Assembly: GCF_021730615.1 (NCBI RefSeq)
Contig: NZ_JAJLMN010000001.1
Coordinates: forward strand, 4,989,501-5,053,500
Reading direction: 5' to 3'
Source of the DNA: Lichenibacterium dinghuense
Lineage (GTDB): Bacteria; Pseudomonadota; Alphaproteobacteria; Rhizobiales; Beijerinckiaceae
Length of the DNA stretch: 64,000 nt
Shown: positions 55,219-63,646 of the stretch, in pieces
Numbering within the stretch: the stretch's first letter is position 1
Layout: each line of letters begins with the position of its first letter
The notes under the pieces: model-generated
The model's database searches: none
What the model saw: the letters and a program-made list of their open reading frames with translations, nothing else
What the model was told of the DNA's origin: nothing
Position numbers and translations under genes: made by a program

Positions 55219-55743
55219 CTACCGAGGAGTCGCAGGGATCGACGCGGAAGCTCTCGCGGCCTCAGCGGCCCGGCGCTCCCGGTGACCATCGGGCCAGCAG
55301 GGCTCCAGTCGATGGTCCATCGACGCCCGCCGCCTCAGCGCCGCGCAAGCGGCCCGCACGACCCGCTCCTGGACCGCGATCCGCCCCACGGCGGCGCACC
55401 CTCGCGCAGTCGCCAAGTCGACGTCACCGATCGATGGCCGTTGTCTTGGCTCCGGCGTCCAATCGCCGAAAGCGGAAGCCGACGCGCGCTCCGCTATTGC
55501 CCACACCAATCCACCATCGTCAAGTTCTGCGTTGACGCGCTCACAAATATTGACGATGACTTTCAGCATCTGCGGGAAGAGAGTCTGCTGGTCGATGAGC
55601 CCATCGCGATGCAGGTCTCTGATTATGTCTTCAATGTACTTGCGATCGGCGTTGAACACATACGCCTCTCCGTCGGCCAATCGTCGCATTCGACTTAGTC
55701 GGAATTGATGGGCAAGCTGAAGACGCCTATGGCTGCGAAGCAT
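55219..55743 (-). CDS. Hypothetical protein, second gene of array-side operon
   Basis: ATG 55743 lies 17 bp inside the end of the upstream gene. The first 100 residues look like a real helical domain (RMRRLADGEAYVFNADRKYI; DIIRDLHRDGLIDQQTLFPQ; LKVIVNICERVNAELDDGGL). The rest, ending at 55219, is Arg/Ala-rich and may be a low-quality tail. No family recognised. It is expressed away from the array. Confidence 0.55.
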   Translation of the reverse strand: MLRSHRRLQLAHQFRLSRMRRLADGEAYVFNADRKYIEDIIRDLHRDGLIDQQTLFPQMLKVIVNICERVNAELDDGGLVWAIAERASASAFGDWTPEPRQRPSIGDVDLATARGCAAVGRIAVQERVVRAACAALRRRASMDHRLEPCWPDGHRERRAAEAARASASIPATPR

Positions 55744-56245
55744 CTGACAAGCCTCCCTTGGCGAGGTCGGCTGCGAGCCGCCGAGCTGCCGCTACGTTCG
55801 GTTGGAATTGCGGTCGCAGTGGTCCCGCCGCCAGCATGGATCGGCGCATGACTTCCCAGAGCACGGTGTAGAAGCTTCTCTCAATCAGGAGATGGTACAC
55901 GGCCGCAGCGTGCGTCGCGATCTGGGCGTCGCGACGGCCCTGGTATGATTTCCCGTTCAAGAGCGTGGCGGCGAGCTCCAGGCCGAGCCTTCGACCGGGA
56001 TCAATGAGCCGATTGATCTCCGCATCGAAGAACTCCACGAGCTCTCGCTCGAATGCATCCAGTAGTCCGCACGAGTGCTCATCCAGAAGGCCGGCCTGCT
56101 CGGCCTCGGCTAGATCGACGCGGAGCTCAGGCACCACTCGCTCCAGCCTGGATTTCTCGCACGAATGCGTAGCTAGATCGGCTCGTCTGCGGCGCGCGGC
56201 CTCTCGGTCCGCCACCCGGCGATAGGAGTTCCTTATCTGATCCAT
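55727..56245 (-). CDS. Hypothetical helical protein, first gene of array-side operon
   Basis: A 172-residue protein whose ATG at 56245 lies directly beside the 19-bp array. Charged N-terminus (RNSYRRVADREAARRRRADL) and helical body (LLDAFERELVEFFDAEINRL; HAAAVYHLLIERSFYTVLWE; AARRLAADLAKGGL). I do not recognise it; four-helix-type architecture is likely. Divergent from the AAA/ExoVII operon, with which it shares the 1.36-kb upstream region. Confidence 0.6.
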   Translation of the reverse strand: MDQIRNSYRRVADREAARRRRADLATHSCEKSRLERVVPELRVDLAEAEQAGLLDEHSCGLLDAFERELVEFFDAEINRLIDPGRRLGLELAATLLNGKSYQGRRDAQIATHAAAVYHLLIERSFYTVLWEVMRRSMLAAGPLRPQFQPNVAAARRLAADLAKGGLSDASQP

Positions 56246-56281
56246 CGTGGGCTCGCGTTCTGCGATTCGTGGAAGCTCAGT

Positions 56282-56774
56282 GTAGGGGGATACACCGTCT
56301 GTCGTCCTGCGAAAGTCGGCACCTCGCAATCGAGTGCCGTTCACGCGACAAGACCCACCCCTGCGCACCGGCGTCGCGATCGAGGCAGATGGGCGTCCTC
56401 TCGACAGAGGATCGGCTCCGCGACTTGGACGAGTTCGCGCGATCGCCGGCCATTCCCGCAAACGAGGGTCGATCCCGGGGTGGGATGGCGTACCCGCAAC
56501 CCTGCGCCGCTTTCCCGACCCGGTGCCGGTCTCGCAACTGAGACCTGTCCTCACGATCCTTGTCAGTCCTCCCGACCGACGGTCGTCCACGTGATGGAAG
56601 GTGGCACCTGCGGTGCAGAGCCGTTCTCGCGATGCACGCCTGTTCCCGCGACGCACGCCCGTTCACGAAATGCAGGGTCGTTCCCGCGACGCACGCCTGT
56701 TCACGAAATGCAGGGTCGTTCCCGCGACGATAGGACGTCCACGGGATCGTGCAGCGATTCCCCGCACATCCCTC
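56282..56774. repeat. Array of degenerate 19-bp tandem units (semi-conserved head, variable tail)
   Basis: From 56395 to 56774 there are 20 units with exact 19-bp spacing; five more (56282-56376) and one of 18 bp precede them, with ragged hints back to 56250. Head consensus is GTYCNCGCGAY, for example GTTCCCGCGACGCACGCCT, GTTCACGAAATGCAGGGTC, GTCCTCACGATCCTTGTCA, GTACCCGCAACCCTGCGCC. The last 8 bases vary. Two 38-bp pairs (56642-56717) are near-identical, showing local duplication. Since 19 is not a multiple of three it is not a repeated peptide. No cas gene is near and the units are too short for CRISPR. It may be a protein-binding array, a processed RNA or an origin-type iteron set. Confidence 0.85.
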
Positions 56775-57093
56775 TCTGGAAGCGCCACCCGGCCTCTTCC
56801 AGAGAGCCTCGCGAGGTGATCCGCTCAGTCCAACAGGGAATCGCCGTCCAACGCGGAGTGAAGCCCAGGTTCACGGGACGAATTCGTCGGCATGGGCGCC
56901 GACGCCGTCCAAGCTCGCTGGACCAGCCGACGGATAGGCTTCCAGCTCCTTGTTCTGCCGTGACATTCTCTCATCCCGGCACTTCACAGCTGGCCTCAGC
57001 CACGCGGCCCGCCAATGACGCCAAAGAGTTCGACATCCACGATGTCATCGGCATATGGCCTCCTATCGAGGCGCAGGTTTCTGAAGGCACGAT
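56775..57093. other. Non-coding stretch between array and hairpin
   Basis: Contains a lone array-like head at 56869 (GTTCACGGGACGAATTCGT) and fading periodicity, otherwise nothing recognised. Small frames here have no family likeness. Confidence 0.5.
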
Positions 57094-57143
57094 ACCTCAT
57101 CTCGGGATGCAGGCCGGGGCGGCCAGCATCCTCGAGATGAGGT
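57094..57143. other. Long inverted repeat (strong hairpin) upstream of the AAA/ExoVII operon
   Basis: Left arm 57094-57110 (ACCTCATCTCGGGATGC) pairs with right arm 57126-57143 (GCATCCTCGAGATGAGGT) with one bulged base; the 15-base loop holds GGCC-GGGGC-GGCC, which extends the stem. No T-run follows, so it is not a plain terminator. Confidence 0.8.
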
Positions 57144-57605
57144 CATAGCCAGGGGGATCCATGTCGCTGGTGGCTTAGGATGGCCGAAACCAGAAGCGGC
57201 CTTCGGCCCCGACCGAGCGCCATCGCGAGCGATGTCGCGCCGCCCACCGGGCGTCTGCGGTCGAGGTACCCGCCGCCAGCGGGTACGAGGGCGTCGGACG
57301 CTGCCGACGGCACGCGCCAAATGAACACGCGCGAGGAAGAACCAGAGACGCGGCGCAACAAAGCGAAAGCGTGATCAAGCCGCGAACCAAGGTACGGGGA
57401 ACGTGGCAACCAATGGCGGTGCTCGCGGCACGGCACGCGGTCATGCCAGCTCGGGGGTGGTGTCGTCGAATGCATAGGACGGCCTGAACCGAGCGAACTC
57501 GTGGAAGACCTGCCTCGGCAGGCGAGGTGAGGTGACGGTGAAGGGCAGAGGTGTCGCGTGGTGGGCAAGGGTCGGGATGGCCTGAGACCCCATCGGGAGC
57601 GAGAC

Positions 57606-58691
57606 ATGCAGGACGAAGACTACAGCGCGGCCAACCAAGGCAGCCGCGAGGACGACCAGACTATCGGAATTTTGGATGAGATGCCGGGGCTGCATCTCAT
57701 GAGCCGCTGCGATCTCGAGGCGGCGGTCGGCGGCATGTCAGTGGATGGCGACTGGGAGGATGCGGGTGCGACATCGCGTGAGGACGCCGAGCGCAAACGT
57801 GCGCTCGCGCGATTTCTCGACGATCCCGATCTGACTTGGCGGCGGCATGTCATCGCTGATGACGCCCTTGTAGCTCGTCTCGCCCGCCTCGCCGGCGAGG
57901 CCCCGAATATGGCCCGGGCCGTCGAGGTCGTGCGTCGTGCCGCGGTGGTATCGCGCCACGCACGACGGCCGCTGCGCGTGCCTCCCATCGTCCTCGTCGG
58001 CCCACCAGGCTGCGGCAAAACGAGGTATGCCAGCTTGCTGTCTAAAGCTCTCGGCGTGACCTCGACGACAGTCGTAGGCAGCACGATAACCGACATGGGA
58101 AAGATAATCGGCTATCACCCAAGCTGGAAAGGCGCCGGACCGGGGCTCGTCGCCAAATCTTTACTAGCATGCCCAACAACTTCTCCGATTGTAATTTTCG
58201 ACGAAGCTGAGAAGATCCAGGCGATCGACAGCCTGCCATCTCCGCTCGACACCCTCCTGACCGCGCTGGAGCCCGACACGGCCTGCAGTTACCAGGACGG
58301 TTACTATGAACTGCCGATGTACGCGGCAGGCATCGTGTGGATCTTCTGCGTCAACGACCTACATGGCCTTTCCGCCCCTCTGCTTGACCGCTGCGTAGTG
58401 GTGGAGGTCGCAGCGCTGTCTGGGGCGGAGCGGCATCGGACCCTCGACGATCTCGCTGCCGATATCCTGCTCGACCACAGTGTGGTCCCGGCCGGGCTCG
58501 ACGAGGACGCTCTGGCGGTGCTGGACGGCGTGGGGCTACGCCGCGCTCGAACGCTCATCGTGTCCGCCCTCGCAGGCGCGCTCGAGGCCGGCCGCGACAC
58601 CCTCACGGCCGAGGACCTCCGCGCCGCCGCGGCCCTGCTCGGCGGCGGGGCGCCCCGCCTCCGGCAACAAGCCGGTTTCGTCCACTTCTGA
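57606..58691 (+). CDS. Lon-type AAA ATPase without protease domain
   Basis: A 361-residue ATPase, ATG 57606 behind GGGAGCGAGAC. Walker A GPPGCGKT (132-139), then GSTITDMGKIIGYHPSWKGA (compare the Lon pore region), Walker B VIFDEAEK (196-203), PLDTLLTALEPDTACSYQDG, sensor FCVNDLHGL and arginine-finger LLDRCVVVEV. These match the Lon AAA module in order; the N-terminal LON and C-terminal Ser/Lys protease domains are missing. Likely a remodelling motor or switch. It heads the operon with the ExoVII-like genes. Confidence 0.85.
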   Translation: MQDEDYSAANQGSREDDQTIGILDEMPGLHLMSRCDLEAAVGGMSVDGDWEDAGATSREDAERKRALARFLDDPDLTWRRHVIADDALVARLARLAGEAPNMARAVEVVRRAAVVSRHARRPLRVPPIVLVGPPGCGKTRYASLLSKALGVTSTTVVGSTITDMGKIIGYHPSWKGAGPGLVAKSLLACPTTSPIVIFDEAEKIQAIDSLPSPLDTLLTALEPDTACSYQDGYYELPMYAAGIVWIFCVNDLHGLSAPLLDRCVVVEVAALSGAERHRTLDDLAADILLDHSVVPAGLDEDALAVLDGVGLRRARTLIVSALAGALEAGRDTLTAEDLRAAAALLGGGAPRLRQQAGFVHF

Positions 58692-58848
58692 AGCGGCACG
58701 GGGAAGCCCAGCGGCTCCAAGCAGCGCGGTGTTGCCGCGCCGAGCGCGCGGGCGGCTCTCGGCGGCGGACGGAGCAGCTGAGTCAGTGGCGGCTTCGAGC
58801 AGACAGCATGGGGGACGAGGAGCGTACCCCCCAACGGGAGATACAACG

Positions 58849-59226
58849 ATGGATAATGACATACCAGCCGAACGTCGGTGGCGCTATGCCAATGCCGCGG
58901 CGGAGGAGAGCCGAACGGCGGACCTACTGACCACAGCCAAGACCGCCGCAGCCGATGCAAGGCTGCTGCTCGCCACCGGCGAGGTACGACTCGCAGGCGG
59001 CGCCACCACGGTGATGATACGGGCCATGCTCCTGCACGCGGCGACTCCGGCCGGCAGCGAAAGTACGCCGGCCGAGGTCGATATTCGGATCAAGAGGCGG
59101 AGCGCCAAGACACTGGAGCTCGCCGGAGCATCGCTCGCGGCCGCCATGGTGCGCGCCGCAGCCGCCGAGGACGCTGCAGCGATGGGGAGCCTGTCGGTGC
59201 GCGCGCCTCGGGAGGACGCACCGTGA
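58849..59226 (+). CDS. Hypothetical helical protein (125 residues)
   Basis: ATG 58849 follows GGGAGATACAACG. Helical, Ala-rich with RRWRYANAAAEESRTADLLT, AADARLLLATGEVRLAGGAT and IRIKRRSAKTLELAGASLAA. No family recognised. A 157-bp gap separates it from the AAA gene; its stop overlaps the next start (GTGA). Confidence 0.6.
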   Translation: MDNDIPAERRWRYANAAAEESRTADLLTTAKTAAADARLLLATGEVRLAGGATTVMIRAMLLHAATPAGSESTPAEVDIRIKRRSAKTLELAGASLAAAMVRAAAAEDAAAMGSLSVRAPREDAP

Positions 59227-59606
59227 CCGCGGGCGCCACGAGCCACCGCCGAAACTCGCCTTCCTCGGACGAACGCGCGTCGCAGCGGGCTGCGTCGGCG
59301 CCCGCGTCGCTGGCGGAGCAGATCGACCGCATCGCTCACGATCTCGCGGCCCACCGTTGGCTTACGGCCAGGGCCGACGCACTCGCCCACGGTGCTGCGC
59401 TGGCCGCGGCACAGGGCGCGCTCGCCCTCGCGACTGCATCACTGTGCTCACCCAGAGAGCGCAACCTGCGCCGCACGGCCCTCGACGCGGCCTTGCCCGC
59501 TCTGGACCGGGCGGGCCTCGCCCACGTCGCCGACCTCGTCGCTGCCGCCCTCGCGCTGGAGCAGCATACGATTACACTGACGCACACGTGCAGTGAGCTG
59601 CAATGA
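59223..59606 (+). CDS. Hypothetical helical protein (127 residues)
   Basis: GTG 59223 overlaps the previous stop. ASLAEQIDRIAHDLAAHRWL, ALAHGAALAAAQGALALATA and LDAALPALDRAGLAHVADLV suggest an all-helical bundle. No recognised domain. Stop overlaps the next ATG. Confidence 0.58.
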   Translation: MTAGATSHRRNSPSSDERASQRAASAPASLAEQIDRIAHDLAAHRWLTARADALAHGAALAAAQGALALATASLCSPRERNLRRTALDAALPALDRAGLAHVADLVAAALALEQHTITLTHTCSELQ

Positions 59607-59980
59607 GCCGGGACGAGCCGATAGGGGGCGACGGTCCGAGCGTCGCCGACCGAGACCGTTACGCGGCCGCCCTCGAAGCTGCGGCCGATCCGGAACTTAC
59701 CTTTAACTCCATCCACACGGACTTCAAGCGCCTGGAAGCCGCGGTCTGTGCCGGCGAGCTTGCCGCTATAGCGCTCGCAGCCCGCGACCTCGAGTTGCAC
59801 TCCCTTCAGCTCTGTGTCGCCCCGGCCGTGTCGGCTGCGGCGGCGGACAACCGGCGGCGGGTCGCCATCATCATCTCCGGCTGGGCTTGGCCTCGCCGGC
59901 CCGCGCTGGCCGCGAGCCTCGAGCTGAATACGAAGCAGGAGGCGCGGCGCTGGGGCGGCCCGGTCGCGGGTGAGGCGTGA
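59603..59980 (+). CDS. Hypothetical protein (125 residues)
   Basis: ATG 59603 overlaps the previous stop (ATGA). DRDRYAAALEAAADPELTFN and LEAAVCAGELAAIALAARDL are helical; VAIIISGWAWPRRPALAASL is a hydrophobic turn. No family recognised. Confidence 0.55.
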   Translation: MSRDEPIGGDGPSVADRDRYAAALEAAADPELTFNSIHTDFKRLEAAVCAGELAAIALAARDLELHSLQLCVAPAVSAAAADNRRRVAIIISGWAWPRRPALAASLELNTKQEARRWGGPVAGEA

Positions 59981-60158
59981 GGCGGTCCGACAGGCTCCGC
60001 GCGCATGTGGCTGATGCGAGCCACGCGACGCGCAATCCGCCGGGCGACACGGGTTGAGAGCCGCAGCAGCGACGGCAGCTAGGTCGGCGGAGCCGAGGGA
60101 TGATGGATCGAGGGCGCGAGGGGGCGGGCCCCGATGGGAAAGACGGGAGGAGACAAGC

Positions 60159-60980
60159 ATGGAACATAAGATGAACATGACCGAACCAAGGCTGAGCGGG
60201 GCGGCCGCCGCGGCGGTGGCGCTGCTGGCGGGGCTCGGCGCCGCGGAGCGGCGCGCAGCGCTGGAGGCGCTCGGCATGACCGAGGCTCGCCGCATCTGGA
60301 CGCCGAGGGCGCCGGGCGAGCTGCCGACCCTGACGGCACTCGCGGCAGGGCGCGACCAAGACGCGGTGTACGGGTCGGCCGCTTGGGCCGCGTCGTATCG
60401 TCGGGAGCGAACCGTGGTCGTCTACGTACTGCAGGCGCCTGGGCTCGGCGCGCTGTCGGCGAGCCTCGGAGGCCTCAGTTTGGCCAAGGTCGGCACCGCT
60501 GCGATTGAGAACCTCGCGCAACGCGTCGCTGAGCTCGGGCGGTGCGGGTACGGCGCCTGGGTGCGCGGTCCGCGTCGCTACGAGCGCGAGGCCGGGTTCG
60601 ATTTATTCGTCCCGCCGCCACGGTTGCAACTCGCGCCGCAGCACCCGGCCAGCCCGTTGCGCCTCTGCCTGCATGGGATCGAGGTGGACCTGCCGTCCGC
60701 TCTGTCACCCGAGCAGTTCGAGGCGGCGCTCAACCGTGCGCTGCTACCGCTTCGGCTGCAAACCGTGGCCGGTACGGAGGCTGGGCACGCGGTCTGCGCC
60801 CGCGCCGGCGTCGATACCGCGACCCTGCACCGCTTTTACCGGCATGGCCCGCGGATCAAGGCGGCGACTGAGATTGCCCTCCTTCGGCCCCAGGCCGACA
60901 TCGGTGCCCTCGCCCGGCTCTGTGCCGATATCGTGATCGATACCGTGATGGGGCTGTTGCAGAAGCGACCCCTCCGGTGA
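60159..60980 (+). CDS. Hypothetical protein (273 residues), partner of the XseA-like gene
   Basis: ATG 60159 behind GGGAGGAGACAAGC. Middle part is alpha/beta (RTVVVYVLQAPGLGALSASL; GGLSLAKVGTAAIENLAQRV; RYEREAGFDLFVPPPRLQLA; LCLHGIEVDLPSALSPEQFE), and the C-terminal part is helical (HRFYRHGPRIKAATEIALLR). I do not recognise it. Its stop overlaps the XseA-like GTG at 60977, so the two products are likely made together. Confidence 0.65.
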   Translation: MEHKMNMTEPRLSGAAAAAVALLAGLGAAERRAALEALGMTEARRIWTPRAPGELPTLTALAAGRDQDAVYGSAAWAASYRRERTVVVYVLQAPGLGALSASLGGLSLAKVGTAAIENLAQRVAELGRCGYGAWVRGPRRYEREAGFDLFVPPPRLQLAPQHPASPLRLCLHGIEVDLPSALSPEQFEAALNRALLPLRLQTVAGTEAGHAVCARAGVDTATLHRFYRHGPRIKAATEIALLRPQADIGALARLCADIVIDTVMGLLQKRPLR

Positions 60981-62791
60981 GCGCGGTCGATGAGCGCATC
61001 GAGCAGGCGGGGCAAGGACCCGCGCCGGCGTCTCGTGCAGCGCCGAAGCGGACCGACAGCATGGCTTCGTCAAGCCCAGATCCGGATGCCGCGATCCCGC
61101 TCGGACATCTGCTGCAGCGTGCGTCTCACGCCGTGGCGGTCGGCCTGCCGGACGCTGTCTGGGTCGTGGCGGCCGTCGCGGCGGTCAAGCCGGCGCGCGG
61201 CGGCCACTCCGTCGAGGTCGTCGAGCCGGACGTGTCCCGAGCCGTGGCGGGCCTGCTGAGGACCTATCTGCCGGACGGCGTGATCGAGAAACTGCGGCGG
61301 GGCACCGAACTGCCGATCGCCGCCGCGGACCTCGTCGGCATGACGATCGTCGTCCGCGTCGCGGTCGAACTGCATCCGCGGTGGGGGCTGTCGGGGCGCA
61401 TCCTCACCCTCGGGCCTGGGCTCGAGGAGTCTTTGGCCAAGCGGGCGCTGGACGCCACGGTCGCCCGACTTCGGCGCGATGGCCTGTTCGACCGTCAGCG
61501 ACTGCTGCCGGCGCCGCGCGACGTGACACGCGTGACGGTGGTGCATCCGCCCGCCGCGGCAGGGTGGGCCGACATCGCCCGGGAGCTCTCGCGCTGGATG
61601 GAGATTGGGCTCATCACGATGCGGTCCATACCGGTCCCTTTCGAGGGACAGGGGGCCGCAGCCGGGATCGCGGCCGCAGTTGCACGCGCCACGGCGGCCG
61701 TCGATGGCGCGAAGCCCGATCTCGTGCTGCTGTGCCGAGGCGGGGGGGCGGCTGCATCGTTGGGCTCGCTGGACGACGAGGCACTGGCTCGGGCCATCGC
61801 CACCGCTCCCGTGCCGGTCGTCACCGGTCTTGGACACGCATCGGACGGAAAGACGCTGGCCGACATGGTCTCGGCGCATCCCGTGGACACGCCGAGCAAG
61901 GCCCTATCCCTGGTTCGGGACCTGATTGTCACTCCAGCGCGGCGAGCACGGGCCGACCATGCCGCGATCCTGGCGGCCGTGTCGACCGCCGTCGAACGTC
62001 CTGCGCCGAGGCTCGCGGCGCTGGAACGGCTCGCCACGGCCGAAGCGCTGCGGCAGGTCGAGGCGACGTCGCAACGGCTCGATCGCTGCTGGGGCGCGGT
62101 GCGCGAGGCGGCCGAAGGTACCCGCGGGCGGCTGACCCGCGTCGACGACGGTCTCGACCGCATGGCGGCCGAGATTATGAGGACGTCGCCGTCGCTCGTC
62201 GCCCGGACGGCGTCGGAGCTTGCCACGCTGATGGAGGCGATCCGGGCCCGTGCCCGACGGCTTGGCGAGGGGGCGGACGACGGCGCCCGTCATATCGCCG
62301 TCGCGGCGGGTCGGGCGGCGTCGCTCGTCGACACGGCGGACGTCGAAGTTGCGACACTCGCCAGGACGGCCGGGATGGCGGCCGCCGCCCATCTCGATCG
62401 CCTCGTCGCAGAGCTGGACGGGCTCGCCCGATCGGTGCGCGAGCGCGGCCAGCAGCACGTCACCCGGGCCGACGACGGAGCTGCCGTTCTCGGCGGCATC
62501 GAGGCCTCTGTCGCCGGAACGCTCCGCGCTCAGGATGGCGCCGTCGCGCGGCTGCGCGAGACGATCGAGACCGCCGTCGACCGGCATGTCGATGCGGCCG
62601 GGGCTGCCCTGGACCATGCCCTGGCGACGCTCGACGGCGCCGACCCGGTCCGGGTCCTGCGCCTCGGCTACGCGCTGGTGATGGACGGCCAGGGCCGTGT
62701 TGTCACCTCGGTCGCGGCCGCCCAGGCGGCCTCGACCCTGATCCTCACCTTCGCGGACGGCACGATCGCCGTCCGACCCACCCAACCCTGA
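60977..62791 (+). CDS. Exonuclease VII large subunit-like nuclease (divergent XseA)
   Basis: A 604-residue protein. The N-terminal 40-160 region corresponds to the OB-fold (WVVAAVAAVKPARGGHSVEV, WGLSGRILTLGPGLEESLAK); the catalytic part follows XseA order: DGLFDRQRLLPAP, PPAAAGWADI (Asp199), CRGGGAAASLGSLDDEALAR (Arg254) and GLGHASDGKTLADMVSAHPV (His287, Asp290), then DTPSKA. Residues 310-570 are a long coiled coil, ending LRLGYALVMDGQGRVVTS, the XseA terminal strand block. All residues I can equate with the active site are kept. Canonical XseA is about 450-530 residues; the surplus is in the coiled coil. ExoVII trims single-stranded DNA from both ends. Confidence 0.88.
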   Translation: MSAVDERIEQAGQGPAPASRAAPKRTDSMASSSPDPDAAIPLGHLLQRASHAVAVGLPDAVWVVAAVAAVKPARGGHSVEVVEPDVSRAVAGLLRTYLPDGVIEKLRRGTELPIAAADLVGMTIVVRVAVELHPRWGLSGRILTLGPGLEESLAKRALDATVARLRRDGLFDRQRLLPAPRDVTRVTVVHPPAAAGWADIARELSRWMEIGLITMRSIPVPFEGQGAAAGIAAAVARATAAVDGAKPDLVLLCRGGGAAASLGSLDDEALARAIATAPVPVVTGLGHASDGKTLADMVSAHPVDTPSKALSLVRDLIVTPARRARADHAAILAAVSTAVERPAPRLAALERLATAEALRQVEATSQRLDRCWGAVREAAEGTRGRLTRVDDGLDRMAAEIMRTSPSLVARTASELATLMEAIRARARRLGEGADDGARHIAVAAGRAASLVDTADVEVATLARTAGMAAAAHLDRLVAELDGLARSVRERGQQHVTRADDGAAVLGGIEASVAGTLRAQDGAVARLRETIETAVDRHVDAAGAALDHALATLDGADPVRVLRLGYALVMDGQGRVVTSVAAAQAASTLILTFADGTIAVRPTQP

Positions 62792-62811
62792 CCCAGCAAC
62801 GGAGAACCACC

Positions 62812-63039
62812 ATGAAGCCCAACGCTCCCGCCAGCACCGAAACCTACGCGAGCGCGTATACCCGCCTCGCCTCCATCGCCGAAAAGCTCAGGAGCACCGG
62901 CGCCACGGCCAACCTCGACAGCATCGTCGACGACCTTCGGGCCGCCCGCGCCGCTCATGCCATCTGTAAGGCGCGGCTCGACGCCATCCGCCGCGAGGTC
63001 GACGCCGAGGTCGAAGCTGCCGGCGAGGTCGCGCAGTGA
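62812..63039 (+). CDS. Exonuclease VII small subunit-like protein (XseB-like)
   Basis: A 75-residue helical protein 20 bp after the XseA-like gene, GGAGAACCACC upstream. SAYTRLASIAEKLRSTGATA, NLDSIVDDLRAARAAHAICK and ARLDAIRREVDAEVEAAG match the XseB pattern (helix, charged turn, helix with CxARLDxxxxxV). The order large then small subunit in one operon supports a real ExoVII pair. Confidence 0.8.
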   Translation: MKPNAPASTETYASAYTRLASIAEKLRSTGATANLDSIVDDLRAARAAHAICKARLDAIRREVDAEVEAAGEVAQ

Positions 63040-63415
63040 CGGACACCGACGTCGTCGAGCTGCCGCGGCGGACGAAGCCGCTGTTCCGCCGCAGCCTTGG
63101 CGCTTGCACCCGGTCCATCGCCGGTCAGGCGGCACCTGCCATGCCCCGTCTCGCCCTGGTCGTGTCGACGCCGCCGCCAGCGGTGGCGCAGATGCCGCCG
63201 TGTGCGTGCCCGCGACCGCTTTCGCGTCGTGGGAGGACCATGCCGTCGAGGTGTGCGCCGATCGGGAAGCGAAATGGCTGCTCACCTTGAGCATGCAGGT
63301 CCGGCATCTCGACGAGGCCCGAGCAGACCTGCTCCACGCTGCGGCTTCGGCTCTCGTCGCTGCCGCCATCGACGGTGTCGACAACGTAGGGAGGCACGAT
63401 GACCTGACGTTCTGA
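63036..63415 (+). CDS. Hypothetical protein, probable frameshift near 63155
   Basis: GTG 63036 overlaps the XseB-like stop (GTGA) and reads TDTDVVELPRRTKPLFRRSL for about 40 codons; the plausible continuation is in the -1 frame, VDAAASGGADAAVCVPATAF to VRHLDEARADLLHAAASALV, ending at 63415. No slippery motif is evident, so a base error or mutation in GC-rich DNA is likely. No family recognised. Confidence 0.45.
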
Positions 63416-63646
63416 GCGGCTCGGTCCAAGCACGGCGGTAGACGGATGGAGCTGAGTGAATGGGGCGGAGGCGTAATCCCTGCGGGCGCCAGAGCGGCTC
63501 GGCGACGCCGTGCACGTCACGGGCGGGGCCGATGGGATCCGCCTGGAGTGGCGAACACTGCACATCGACGGTGCGGGGAGGGCGGAGAGACGACCGGGTG
63601 TGTGGGTCGGGATGGACCGACCCCGGGGTAGAAAAGGAAGGAAGAC

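Noticed and set aside
56282-56774. CRISPR array
   Set aside because: Units are 19 bp with 8-bp variable parts, heads are degenerate, and no cas genes are in the window.
56250-57605. Retron-type msr/msd region
   Set aside because: A long hairpin and ExoVII genes suggested it, but no reverse transcriptase is encoded anywhere in the window.
61381-63039. 552-codon plus-strand frame inside the XseA-like gene
   Set aside because: Arg/Gly-rich shadow; the overlapping frame has all XseA motifs.
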